In this document: in pieces, positions 42,665 to 51,844 of the stretch
How positions within the stretch are numbered: position 1 is the stretch's first letter
How the letters are laid out: each line of letters opens with the position of its first letter
Assembly: GCA_027484405.1 (NCBI GenBank)
Contig: JAIXTA010000141.1
Span: forward strand, 1 to 64,000
Direction of reading: 5' to 3'
From: Burkholderiales bacterium
GTDB lineage: Bacteria > Pseudomonadota > Gammaproteobacteria > Burkholderiales > Burkholderiaceae_C
DNA length: 64,000 nucleotides
Program-made: the position numbers and the translations under genes
Notes under the pieces: model-generated
The model's input: only the letters and a program-made list of their open reading frames with translations
Databases searched by the model: none
Told to the model about the DNA's origin: nothing

Positions 42665-44151
42665 GCGCCAACGTTCGCTCGGCCGCGCGCTTCGGCCGGC
42701 AGGAGTGGCTGGTGCTCAGGCAGGTGGGCACCCTGATGAGCCGCGGCTTCCGCTGGATTCTTTTGGCGGTGGTTGTTGTGTTCGGCTTGGTGGTGGGCGG
42801 CGCTGCCTACTGGTCGGGCGACACGCCGCTATGGCGCGCGGCACTCATCGGCCTTGTGCCGGCGGCGATTGTCGGGCTGCTTGCGATCGCCGTGGGCGTG
42901 CCGGCCACAGTGCAGCGCCAGCAGTCCAGCGTGGTGGCGTTCAATGCGCCAAGGCACCACCGGGTGCTCCAGCGGGTGCTGAGCCTGGCCTGGCTCGTCA
43001 CGATGGGCGTCATCTGCATCGGTGCGGCCTTGATGACGCTGATCAGCGCAAAGGCGGTCAGCCTCTCAGGCATGGCGCAGGGCATGAGCGTGGCCGCGCT
43101 GCTGGCCTTCCTGATGATGCTGAGCCTGCGCATGCAGCAGCTGTGGTTGTTCTGGCTCGTGTTCTGGTTGTTGCCGCGCCCGGTCCGGGACTTCGCAAGC
43201 GACCAATTGACCCTGCTGTACACGGCGCTTGGTACCTGGAGCCTGCTGGTCTTCGCAGGCCTGGCCTGGGGCCTGCACCGGGTGCTGCAATGGGCCTACT
43301 TTCGCGGCACGGCCTCGGACCGGGCCAGCTGCGCCAAGTCCTTCTATCTGCAGCAGCGCAACGGCAACAACATGACTGCCGTGCGTCCCACGGGCAACCG
43401 CCTGGCAGATCTGCTCAACATCGGTCTGGTGGGGCGCTGGAGCCTGGTCCGCAGCCGTCATTGGACGCCGACCGCACGACTCCGTCTGGCCATGGGACCG
43501 TCCTGGAGCCCATGGACCCTGCTTGCCTATGTGCCGGTACTGGCGCTGGCGATTGGGGTGATTCTCATCTGGACGGGGACGCAACCGCTTGCGCATGTGG
43601 ATAGCGCACCGGCCTTTTCCCAGGGCGTGTGGATCGGGATCATGGCGATGACCGCCAGCCTCGGAGGCAACTTCATGCTGACGCTGGGCGCCACCCGCAC
43701 GGAGCAGGGCCTGGCCATGCTGCTGCCCGGTGCACCGGCGCCGCAGCGGCGCGCTGCCTGGCTGTCCTCGCAGGCACTGCGCCTGGCGGCGGCCAACAGC
43801 GGTGTATTGATCGCCGTGAGCCTGCTCACTGGCTGGGCCCTGGGCGCACCTATCTGGGCGCTTCTTGTGTTGCTGCAAGTACTGCTGGCGGTGAATGTGA
43901 TTGACCTGATGGTCTCGCAACTGCCGCCGCGCCTGTTCGAGCAGCCCGGACGCGCATCCATGGCCTTGATCTTGATGAAGATCATGGCGGCCATGCTGAG
44001 CGTGGCGGTGTTCATGTCGTTGCGCGAGCGCCCAGACTGGAGCTGGCAGATTCTTGTGCTGTGGTGCGGAACGGCACTTCTGGCCACCTTGCTCCTGCGC
44101 GCGCGCCGTCTGCGCGGCGCGCCCGCGCTGCCCGTGGGGAACTTCGGGTAA
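42661..44151 (+). CDS. ABC transporter permease of the YtrA-type operon
   Basis: 496 aa, about ten to twelve membrane segments (ILLAVVVVFGLVVGGAAYWS, LIGLVPAAIVGLLAIAVGVP, WTLLAYVPVLALAIGVILIW and others), with soluble loops between. No recognisable signature beyond ABC-2-like topology. Translationally coupled to the ATPase (ATGA), so assigned by context as its membrane partner. Ends a four-gene operon that starts with the 60-aa membrane protein. Confidence 0.85.
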   Translation: MSANVRSAARFGRQEWLVLRQVGTLMSRGFRWILLAVVVVFGLVVGGAAYWSGDTPLWRAALIGLVPAAIVGLLAIAVGVPATVQRQQSSVVAFNAPRHHRVLQRVLSLAWLVTMGVICIGAALMTLISAKAVSLSGMAQGMSVAALLAFLMMLSLRMQQLWLFWLVFWLLPRPVRDFASDQLTLLYTALGTWSLLVFAGLAWGLHRVLQWAYFRGTASDRASCAKSFYLQQRNGNNMTAVRPTGNRLADLLNIGLVGRWSLVRSRHWTPTARLRLAMGPSWSPWTLLAYVPVLALAIGVILIWTGTQPLAHVDSAPAFSQGVWIGIMAMTASLGGNFMLTLGATRTEQGLAMLLPGAPAPQRRAAWLSSQALRLAAANSGVLIAVSLLTGWALGAPIWALLVLLQVLLAVNVIDLMVSQLPPRLFEQPGRASMALILMKIMAAMLSVAVFMSLRERPDWSWQILVLWCGTALLATLLLRARRLRGAPALPVGNFG

Positions 44152-44295
44152 GCCCTAGGTTCTGCGGCGCGTGACTGTTGGGGGCACGCAAGCGCGGTGC
44201 GAGCAGCAGTACGGCGCGGGGCAGGCCGCCACCTATCATCCGCAGCTTCGCAACCCGGCCCGCCACCCGCGGGCCGCGCTCATCGGAGCCCGAGC

Positions 44296-46326
44296 ATGAC
44301 CCTGCGCCGAGCCGCACTGACCCTTGCCCTGGCCACAGCGGGCACCCTGCCCGCGCTGGCCCAAACCGCCGCCACGCCTGCCGTGCCGGCCACACCAGCC
44401 ACCAGCGCCGCGGCCGTGATTGCGCCGAATGCCAATCTGCGCGCCGAGGGCATTCCGCCCATCCAGCGCACGATTGCCGAACGCGTGGCGGCCTACACCG
44501 ACTTCCGCGGCTACGCCTTCATGGGCTGGCACCCGAAGAACCGCAGCATGCTGGTGCGCCACCGCGGCGCCACCGACAATCTGCCGCAGGTCTATCTGCT
44601 CGACGGCCCCAGCGGCACCCTGACCAAGCTCACCGACTTTGCCGAATCGGTGCAGGGCGCCTCCTTCGAGCCCAAGGAAGGGCGCTATCTGGTGTACGGC
44701 CGCGACACGGGGGGCAATGAAGCCACCAAGGTCTACCGCATGGACCTGCCCAGCCGCGAGAGCACGCTGCTGTCCAACCCGGACGAACGCTCCACGGCCA
44801 TGTGGACCGAGAGGGGCGACCGCATCCTGATCAGCAGCGTGCCGCTGGATCGCACGGCCCAGGGCGGCACGCGCGCCCAGGTCACCACCACGATGACCTT
44901 CGTGAACCCGCTGAAGCCCGAGGAGAAGACCAAGCTGGCCGAGCTGCCCGGTGGCGGCTGGTTCGGCGGCCGCTTCTCGCCGGACGACAGCCGCCTGGCA
45001 CTGGTGCAGTACCGCACCAACTCCGACACCGAGCTCTTTTTGCTCGACGCCAAGACGGGTCAGCGCGAGCGCATCCTGCCTGCCGCCGGCCAACCGGCAG
45101 CCGGCTACTTCCCGGCCGCATGGAGCAAGGACGGCAAGCGACTGTTCCTGACCACCAACGCCGGCAGCGAGTTCAACGAACTCGCGGTCTACGACCTCGC
45201 CAGCAAGACCCTGACCTCGCTGACCAAGCACATCCCCTGGGATGTCTCTGGCGTGGATTTGTCCAGGGACGGCAAGCTGCTGATTGCCGAGATCAACAAC
45301 AACGGCCGCGACGAGATGCGCCTGTTCGATGCCGTCACCGGCAAGGAGCTGCCTGCGCCCAAGGTGCCCGCCGGCGCCATTGGCGGCACGAGCTGGCACG
45401 AGAGCCTGGGCGACGAGGTGGCCTTTTCGCTGAACTCGCCGCAGAGCCCGGGTGATGCCTACTCGCTCAATGTGAAGACCGGCGTGGTCACGCGCTGGAC
45501 CACCGCGTTTGCACCGGCCACGGTCGATCCGGGCAGCTTTGTCACGCCGCAGCTCATTCAATGGAAGAGCTTTGACGGCCGCATGATCTCCGGCTGGCTG
45601 TTTGCGCCGGATGCGAAGAAGTTCCCCGGCAAGCGCCCGGTCTTCGTGGACTTCCACGGCGGCCCCGAGGCCCAGAGCACGGTGCGCTTCATGGGCCGCT
45701 GGAATTACTACATCAACGAAATGGGCATTGCCGTGATCCTGCCCAACGTGCGCGGCTCCACCGGCTATGGCAAGAGCTTCGCGCAGCTGGACAACGGCTT
45801 CCTGCGCGAGGACAGCGTCAAGGACGGCGGCGCGCTGCTTGACTGGCTGGCCACCCAGCCCAACCTGGACGCAAAGCGCGTAGTGGTCAGCGGCGGCAGC
45901 TACGGCGGCTACATGAGCCTGGCCATGGCCACGAACTACAGCGAGCGCCTGCGCGGCGCCATCGACATCGTGGGCATCAGCCACTTTGTCACCTTCCTGA
46001 ACAACACCGAGAGCTACCGCCGCGATCTGCGCCGCGTGGAGTACGGCGATGAGCGCGACCCGAAGATGCGCGAGTTCCAGGAGAAGATTGCGCCGCTGAA
46101 CAACGCACAGCGCATCAAGGTGCCGCTGTTCGTGATCCACGGAAAGAACGACCCGCGCGTGCCCTACACCGAGGCCGAACAGATCGTGCAGAAGGTCCGC
46201 GCCAACGATGTGCCGGTCTGGTACCTGCTGGCCGACAACGAAGGCCACGGTTTTGCGCGGCGCGTCAACGCAGACTTCCAGTTCTACGCTACCGTCAAGT
46301 TCCTGGAGACTTATCTTCTGAACTGA
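44296..46326 (+). CDS. Secreted S9-family peptidase (acyl-peptide hydrolase / DPP IV-like)
   Basis: 676 aa from MTLRRAALTLALATAGTLPA (44296), a signal peptide ending near ALAQ; the track start lies 33 codons upstream. An N-terminal beta-propeller (ca. 70-400) is followed by an alpha/beta hydrolase domain: PVFVDFHGGPEAQS oxyanion region, nucleophile S535 in VSGGSYGGYMS, D619 in GKNDPRVPY and H651 in NEGHGFARR. This is the S9C-like layout, distinct from the S9A enzyme at 33910. Acts in the periplasm or outside the cell on peptides. The following gene starts 1 bp after the stop. Confidence 0.92.
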   Translation: MTLRRAALTLALATAGTLPALAQTAATPAVPATPATSAAAVIAPNANLRAEGIPPIQRTIAERVAAYTDFRGYAFMGWHPKNRSMLVRHRGATDNLPQVYLLDGPSGTLTKLTDFAESVQGASFEPKEGRYLVYGRDTGGNEATKVYRMDLPSRESTLLSNPDERSTAMWTERGDRILISSVPLDRTAQGGTRAQVTTTMTFVNPLKPEEKTKLAELPGGGWFGGRFSPDDSRLALVQYRTNSDTELFLLDAKTGQRERILPAAGQPAAGYFPAAWSKDGKRLFLTTNAGSEFNELAVYDLASKTLTSLTKHIPWDVSGVDLSRDGKLLIAEINNNGRDEMRLFDAVTGKELPAPKVPAGAIGGTSWHESLGDEVAFSLNSPQSPGDAYSLNVKTGVVTRWTTAFAPATVDPGSFVTPQLIQWKSFDGRMISGWLFAPDAKKFPGKRPVFVDFHGGPEAQSTVRFMGRWNYYINEMGIAVILPNVRGSTGYGKSFAQLDNGFLREDSVKDGGALLDWLATQPNLDAKRVVVSGGSYGGYMSLAMATNYSERLRGAIDIVGISHFVTFLNNTESYRRDLRRVEYGDERDPKMREFQEKIAPLNNAQRIKVPLFVIHGKNDPRVPYTEAEQIVQKVRANDVPVWYLLADNEGHGFARRVNADFQFYATVKFLETYLLN

Positions 46327-46327
46327 C

Positions 46328-47962
46328 ATGGCACAAGGCGCTGCGGCTTCCGACGTCTGGCTCGATGCACAAGCCAACTGGGAGGAGCTGCACGCCCGAC
46401 CCGAAGAAGTCAGTGAACGCGCGCACCGGCTCGTCACCTCTGTGCAAGGCGACGACCGGGCCTGGGGGCACCTGCTGATCGCCACGCGCGAGCAGCACTA
46501 CGGTGACGCGCGCGTGGCGCGCGTGCATCTGCGCCATGCCCATGAAGCCGCCCGGCATTCGGGCTCCGGTCGACTCCGCTGGCTGCTTGCCGCCGCGCAG
46601 GGCATGCAGGACGCCCTGGAGGGCGACGCCGCACTCGCCTTGCGAGGCGCACGGCAGCTCGAGGCCACCTGCAGCGAGCAGGCCATGCCCGAGGACCTGC
46701 TCCAAAGCCTGTACGTGCAGTACGCCGCCAGCCTGCGCCTGCAGGACATGGACGGGGCGTTCATGGCGCTGTTTGCAGCGCTCGACTGTGCCGAGCGCTT
46801 CCGCCAGCGACCCGAACGAGCCTGGCTCTTTCTCAAGCTGGCCGAACACGCGATTGATGCCGAGGACTGGCACTACGCGGGCGAATGCCTGCGCGAAAGC
46901 GAACTGGCACTACGTACCTTGGGCAACGACTGGCTGGCATCACGCCTCATTGCGCAGCAGGCGCTGCTCGGGGCGGCAATTGCTCCGCCCGAGCAGGCCC
47001 TGAGCGCCGTGCTCCAGGCAATGTCAGCCGACGCGCGACAGCCGCAGATGCTTCAACATCGCCTGGCGCTGTCTGCGGCCGATCTGCAGACCCGCCGCGG
47101 CGATTTCGAGAGCGCGCAGCAGACCCTGGTCGGAGCGCGCACGCTGGTGCCGATCGACCAGCCGAGGATCTACCAGATCCAGCGCGTCCATGAAAGCCGT
47201 CTGCAGCTCGCCATGGGCCGATTTGCCGAGGCGGCTCGCGGGCTGGAGGGGGCCTTGGCAGCCCTGCCTGACGAGGAGCTGCGCGCAGACCGCCACCTGT
47301 GCCGCTTGGCCATGGATGCAGCCCAGGCGCGGGCGGGCGAGGATGCCTATGCCAAGGCCTATGCCCACGCTGTGACCCACGGCACGCTCGTCGAGGGCTA
47401 TCAGCAGCGCTGCGCCGGACTGCGTCTGAGGATGCAGAAGGCACGCTTCGAGGTCGCGCGACGCCGCACCGAGCAGGACCAGGCGTTCGCCATGCAGCTG
47501 CAGATCCAGCAGCTTGCGCTGCGCGACCCCATCAGCGGCCTGTACACGCGGCGCCACCTTGTCCAGAGCCTGCCCGCGCTGCTCTCGCGGTGCTCCCGCA
47601 CGCAGACCCCGGTGGCGGTCGTGGCGCTGCGCTTCACGGACGCCGGAGGCGCCGAGTTCGTCGACGGCGCGATCGAGACGCGCCTGATCAATGCGCTGGC
47701 GATCGCGCTGGAGTCCCAATTGCGGGCATATGACTTCGGCTGCCGCTACGACGACGACATCGTGCTGGTCGTGCTCGAGCACTGCGACGCCAATCAGGCG
47801 CGCACAAGGCTGACCCATCTGAGCGAGCGCGCCCTGCCCATGCTCGACGGCACAGCCGTGCAATTGACGCTGGGCGTAGCGGACACACGCAGCACCGGTT
47901 ACGAACCCCAGACGCTCATCGATGCCGCATTGGGGGGCGCACTGGAATCCGCCCCCGGCTGA
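46328..47962 (+). CDS. TPR-like protein with degenerate GGDEF domain
   Basis: 544 aa, no membrane segment. Residues ca. 1-370 are all-helical with TPR-like periodicity (VARVHLRHAHEAARHSGSGR, DWHYAGECLRESELALRTLG). After a coiled coil (RLRMQKARFEVARRRTEQDQ) a GGDEF fold begins at LALRDPISGLYTRRHLVQSL. The metal-binding and GGDEF positions are lost: where RxGGDEF is expected the sequence reads GCRYDDDIVLVV. It therefore probably cannot make c-di-GMP and may act as a receptor or scaffold. Starts 1 bp after the S9 peptidase stop, so co-transcribed. Confidence 0.8.
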   Translation: MAQGAAASDVWLDAQANWEELHARPEEVSERAHRLVTSVQGDDRAWGHLLIATREQHYGDARVARVHLRHAHEAARHSGSGRLRWLLAAAQGMQDALEGDAALALRGARQLEATCSEQAMPEDLLQSLYVQYAASLRLQDMDGAFMALFAALDCAERFRQRPERAWLFLKLAEHAIDAEDWHYAGECLRESELALRTLGNDWLASRLIAQQALLGAAIAPPEQALSAVLQAMSADARQPQMLQHRLALSAADLQTRRGDFESAQQTLVGARTLVPIDQPRIYQIQRVHESRLQLAMGRFAEAARGLEGALAALPDEELRADRHLCRLAMDAAQARAGEDAYAKAYAHAVTHGTLVEGYQQRCAGLRLRMQKARFEVARRRTEQDQAFAMQLQIQQLALRDPISGLYTRRHLVQSLPALLSRCSRTQTPVAVVALRFTDAGGAEFVDGAIETRLINALAIALESQLRAYDFGCRYDDDIVLVVLEHCDANQARTRLTHLSERALPMLDGTAVQLTLGVADTRSTGYEPQTLIDAALGGALESAPG

Positions 47963-47971
47963 GGGCGGCGA

Positions 47972-49975
47972 TCAGCGGGCCGCTTCGTCGCGGCGCTCGG
48001 CCGGCGCTGGCTCACGCGGCGGCACGAGGAACTGCAGCGGCGTGCGCAGCATTCGGCGTCCGAGCAAGCGCAGCAGCAAGCCGATGCGCACCCCAGACGC
48101 GCCCCGAGCGCGCACTGCCATGAACAGGGACAGCCCGAAGCTGACTGCCACGTTCATGGCGCCGATGCTCAACACCCCGAGCGCGAACAACGGAATCCAC
48201 CACAGCGCCATCGACTGCCCGCCGTGAACCACGGCGAAGGCCGTGTTGGCCGAGGAGAATGCGACGTGTCGGATGTCCAATCCGGTCCCGGTCAAGGCCC
48301 CCAGGAAGCTCACTCCGCCGAGCAGGAATCCGAACAGCAGGTTGCCGGACAGCGCACCCAGGTGCTCGCCCGCGTAGTTGCCGACACGCGCAGCTCGCCG
48401 GGCGCCGAGAAGGCGCAGCAGTGCAGGATGCACCGCGAGTCGGCTGGATAGACGGGTCACGGCGGCGAAGTTGTCGAACCAGCCACTGATCATGCCCGCC
48501 AGGAACAAGCACGTGCCTGCCACCGCGGCAAACAGCAGTGACGGGCCAGCCCAGACGCTCGCATCAGCCAGGAAGCCCGCCGCCTTGGTGTCATTGATGA
48601 GGCTGTGACCGGTGATGAGCGGCCACAGGGCGGCCAGCAGCGCTGCAACCGGGACCGCCATGAGGACGTTGCCGGCAATCGCCACAGTCTGGCTGCGCGC
48701 CATCTTCACGCACAGGTCGGCTGTCCTCTGCAGCGACAGGGGCGTCCCGTCGTCTTCAGCGAGTCGGCGCGCGAGCACGGCGGCCGTCATGGCCGGTTGC
48801 TTGGTGGCCACCGTGCCATGGATCATGTGGATGAACACGAATCCCAAGCCGTAGTTGAGGCAAACGAAGAGTGCCTCCCAGAGTGGCGGGAAGTGCGCAG
48901 CCGCGATCTTGATCTTCAGGATCGCCATGAAGGCCACCACGACGCCAGCCACGCAGGCCGCGCGCAACAAGGCGGCCCACTCCGTGCGGGAATTGGCGAC
49001 ATAGTGTTCGCCACTCTGGCTGGCGCTTTCGGTCATCCGGTAGGCAAGATCGGCGCTGGACCGACGAATCAAGGCCCGCAGACTGCCGTGCTGCGCGCGC
49101 GCGGCCAGCAGATCAAGGAGCAGGCTCGTACGGCGGGCGGGTGCACCCTCATCCTCGTCCAGAGCGAGCACGATCTGGCGCAGGCGGATCACGGCGTCGC
49201 GCAAGCTGCGGAGCTCGTGCGTCAGCGCAGCGGTCGTGCCCGATTCGCGCACCGCCTCGCGCCATTTGGCCACCAGGGTTTCGGCGCGCGACAGGCGCGC
49301 GAGCAGGTCCGCCCTGGATCTCCCCGGCGGCTCGCCATTTGTCAATGTGCTGACAGCCGCGGGCAGACCGATGAACACGTCGGAATCAAGCCGGGCAGGC
49401 TGGATGAGTGTCTGCAGATCTGGAGAGAGCGTGGCAGACGCGGCCCGCAATGCGATCCACTGCATGGCGGATTGCAGTTCCTCGCGCACATGGTCCGCCG
49501 CTGCGCCTTCGGGCGCCCACGCAGGCGACTGGCTCAATAGCGCGATCAGGCGCCCCCACGCCTGCAACTCGTCCGCCTGCAGTTCGGCAGACGCCAGCCC
49601 GGCACCCGCCAGCGCATGGAGCACGGCTTGCGCACCAGACGCGGGCACGACGGGCGGGACGATCTTTCTGCCGATTCGCCCCAGCGTCTGCGCAAGCAGG
49701 CTTTGGCCGGACGCGAGCCCCACGTCGGCCAGGTCGGCACGCAGCGGGCCTGACAGGAGTTCGCCTGCGAGCAGCTGCCCGAGTGCGTCACGCCATACGG
49801 GCTCGCGGTCAAGCAAATCACAGACCCGGTGCACGCCAGGACCGACCTGCTCGGCAGCCAGCAGGCTGGCGAGGACCCGCAGCCGCGCAATGCGATCAGT
49901 GCGCGGGTCCTGTCCGATCTGTCGAAGCACCGACTCGATCTTTTCCTTCGCGTAGCTGCTCAGCGAAGCCTGCAT
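47972..49975 (-). CDS. Gcr-family membrane protein (often annotated site-specific recombinase)
   Basis: 667 aa. The N-terminal half is helical and soluble (IARLRVLASLLAAEQVGPGV, RLSRAETLVAKWREAV). The C-terminal half has about six membrane segments (LLRAACVAGVVVAFMAILKI, VLMAVPVAALLAALWPLI, SLLFAAVAGTCLFLAGMISG and more), with GYGLGF-type and GMISGWFDNFA motifs of the Neisseria Gcr family. Despite the database name, I see no Tyr- or Ser-recombinase catalytic motif, and the topology is that of an integral membrane protein. Convergent with the TPR/GGDEF gene and divergent from ybgC. Confidence 0.8.
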   Translation of the reverse strand: MQASLSSYAKEKIESVLRQIGQDPRTDRIARLRVLASLLAAEQVGPGVHRVCDLLDREPVWRDALGQLLAGELLSGPLRADLADVGLASGQSLLAQTLGRIGRKIVPPVVPASGAQAVLHALAGAGLASAELQADELQAWGRLIALLSQSPAWAPEGAAADHVREELQSAMQWIALRAASATLSPDLQTLIQPARLDSDVFIGLPAAVSTLTNGEPPGRSRADLLARLSRAETLVAKWREAVRESGTTAALTHELRSLRDAVIRLRQIVLALDEDEGAPARRTSLLLDLLAARAQHGSLRALIRRSSADLAYRMTESASQSGEHYVANSRTEWAALLRAACVAGVVVAFMAILKIKIAAAHFPPLWEALFVCLNYGLGFVFIHMIHGTVATKQPAMTAAVLARRLAEDDGTPLSLQRTADLCVKMARSQTVAIAGNVLMAVPVAALLAALWPLITGHSLINDTKAAGFLADASVWAGPSLLFAAVAGTCLFLAGMISGWFDNFAAVTRLSSRLAVHPALLRLLGARRAARVGNYAGEHLGALSGNLLFGFLLGGVSFLGALTGTGLDIRHVAFSSANTAFAVVHGGQSMALWWIPLFALGVLSIGAMNVAVSFGLSLFMAVRARGASGVRIGLLLRLLGRRMLRTPLQFLVPPREPAPAERRDEAAR

Positions 49976-50042
49976 CCTCTACCCCCTGCGTGGCCACACT
50001 GCGCACCGCGGCCGATCCCGGTGGCCGGTGCACAATGCGCCG

Positions 50043-50495
50043 ATGAATCCGCTCAGCACCCTTGCACCCTTCGGGGCGTTCAGGCACTCGATCCGTGTGT
50101 ACTTTGAGGATACCGATGCCGCCGGAATCGTGTACTACGCCAACTACCTGAAGTTTATGGAACGCGCGCGCACCGAGTGGCTGCGTGCGCTCGGTCATCC
50201 GCATGCGGATATGGTCCAGCGTGACCGGAGCGTCTTCGTGGTGCAAGCGGTGCAGATGCAGTACCTGGCACCAGCCCGGCTCGAGGAGATGCTCGAAATC
50301 GCCACCTGCATCCGCGAAGTCGGTCGTGCCAGTCTGACGCTCGACCAGTGGGCGCTGCGAGACGGGCACTGCCTGGTGGCAAGTCGAATCCGCCTGGGCC
50401 ATGTGGACGCCGGAACGCTGCGCCCCAAGCGAATTGCAAGCCATCTCGTTGGGCTGCTGGAAGCACGGCTCAAGGAGCCTGGCGAGGCACGCTAG
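50043..50495 (+). CDS. ybgC: Tol-Pal-associated acyl-CoA thioesterase YbgC
   Basis: 150 aa from MNPLSTLAPFGAF (50043); an ATG at 50028 is possible. Hot-dog fold 4HBT thioesterase with the catalytic motif EDTDAAGIVYYANYLKFMER, then ERARTEWLRALG and VQAVQMQYLAPARLEEMLEI. Hydrolyses acyl-CoA or acyl-ACP and is the usual first gene of tol-pal operons. Here its stop codon overlaps that of a convergent glycosyltransferase gene (TAG/CTA), which separates it from tolQ. Confidence 0.93.
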   Translation: MNPLSTLAPFGAFRHSIRVYFEDTDAAGIVYYANYLKFMERARTEWLRALGHPHADMVQRDRSVFVVQAVQMQYLAPARLEEMLEIATCIREVGRASLTLDQWALRDGHCLVASRIRLGHVDAGTLRPKRIASHLVGLLEARLKEPGEAR

Positions 50496-51694
50496 CCGAG
50501 GCTGGCTTCGACGCGCTGCACGATCCAATCGCCCGCAGAGTCTGGCGCAGCAACACAGGCGTCTTGCTGCTCACGAACAAACTGACGAACACGGGCAGCG
50601 AAGCGCTCGGTGTCGTGTTGCAACGCATTGATCGCTGCCGCCAGCTCGCTGTCTGGGGCGCCCGGTCGAACGACATGGCCCAGGCCAAGCGCCGCAATGC
50701 GTTCCCCTGTCAGATACTGCTCTGCCTGGGTTGGTACCACGAGAACCGGGAGTCCCGCGGCCATCGCCTGCAAAGTGGCACCCTGCCCGCCATGGGTGAT
50801 GGCAAAGCGCGCTCCGGAGAATGCCGCGGCAAGGTCGGCAATCCAGCGCTCGATTGCCACGCTGGAACCGTCCAGCGACTGTCGGGCTTCTGCGTCGAGG
50901 TCAGGTACCGCCGCGAGGGTATTCACGCCGGCACGCGCAAGCCCCTGCAGGACGGGCAGTGCGGCGCCAGAAGGGTCCCAACGCAGATAGGCCACGGCAT
51001 CGCGCACCGGGCGGAGGGCATCAAGGCCTGGTGGCGGCAGTGTGTTCGGTCCGACCGGGCCGAGATACGCCGCATCTCGCCGAAAGTGCGCGTACGGGTC
51101 GAGTGCAGGCCAGGTCGTCAATACCGGGGCGGACGCGGCGTACAGCTCCGCCATGGAACCCATGGGTGTGCGTCCACGCGCTGCAAGCGCGGCATTGCTG
51201 GCCAACAGGGCGCGGTATTCGGCCGCTAGCAGGCGCTCGCGCGGTACGGGCGCCCAGTGGCGAAAGCCCGGCCAGGGCGCCCAGGCCGGCGCAATGCAGA
51301 AACCCGCACCCACGGAGAGCGCAGGCAGACCAAGGCAGCGCGCAGCCAGCAAGGCTGTCGGGGCGAAGTCTTCAACCAGGAGATCGGCGTTGGCCTGGGC
51401 CAGAGCGCGTTCCCAGACGCGCAGGGCGGTGCCCAGCGCTTCGGGGTCCAGAAACCCCGCCACCTCGATGCATTCCGCAAAACTGCCCGGATCAGGAATC
51501 GTCGGCGCAACGTGAGGCGCATCCACCGCCAGCGTCAGATAGCGGTGGGGGGCCTTGGATCGAGCCGCCTTGGCCGCATGAACGGCAAACACGACCTCAT
51601 GCCCCCGCGCCGCCAAGAGATCGGCCAGCCATAGGGAAACGGTCTCGTGTCCCGACCCGGCACCCAGTTCCCAGGCCAGCATGATGCGAGCCAT
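50492..51694 (-). CDS. UGT/MGT-like glycosyltransferase inserted between ybgC and tolQ
   Basis: 400 aa from MARIMLAWELGAGSGHETVS (51694), fixed by AGGAGG five bases upstream; the 445-aa track ORF is over-extended. GT-B fold: N-terminal AGSGHETVSLWLADLLAARG (acceptor side, GSGH motif), C-terminal FAITHGGQGATLQAMAAGLP and VVPTQAEQYLTGERIAALGL, the nucleotide-sugar site of the GT1/GT28-like group. Acceptor unknown. It lies on the strand opposite to the tol-pal genes and interrupts the normally contiguous ybgC-tolQ pair. No transposon ends are visible. Confidence 0.85.
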   Translation of the reverse strand: MARIMLAWELGAGSGHETVSLWLADLLAARGHEVVFAVHAAKAARSKAPHRYLTLAVDAPHVAPTIPDPGSFAECIEVAGFLDPEALGTALRVWERALAQANADLLVEDFAPTALLAARCLGLPALSVGAGFCIAPAWAPWPGFRHWAPVPRERLLAAEYRALLASNAALAARGRTPMGSMAELYAASAPVLTTWPALDPYAHFRRDAAYLGPVGPNTLPPPGLDALRPVRDAVAYLRWDPSGAALPVLQGLARAGVNTLAAVPDLDAEARQSLDGSSVAIERWIADLAAAFSGARFAITHGGQGATLQAMAAGLPVLVVPTQAEQYLTGERIAALGLGHVVRPGAPDSELAAAINALQHDTERFAARVRQFVREQQDACVAAPDSAGDWIVQRVEASLG

Positions 51695-51844
51695 CCATTC
51701 CTCCTGCGATTCAGACGGACTGAACCTCGCGCCCATGTGTCGGTCTGTAAGCGCAGGCTTTGTAACATCGAGCTGAATTTCCCCGAAGGACCGGCATCGG
51801 ATCCATCGGCCCGGTCCTTCCACATCCAATTCTCATCGCAACCC

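Noticed and set aside
44236-46485. 749-aa minus-strand ORF
   Set aside because: Antisense to the S9 peptidase; shadow frame.
47972-49975. Site-specific recombinase marking a mobile element
   Set aside because: No recombinase catalytic residues, integral-membrane topology, and housekeeping neighbours.
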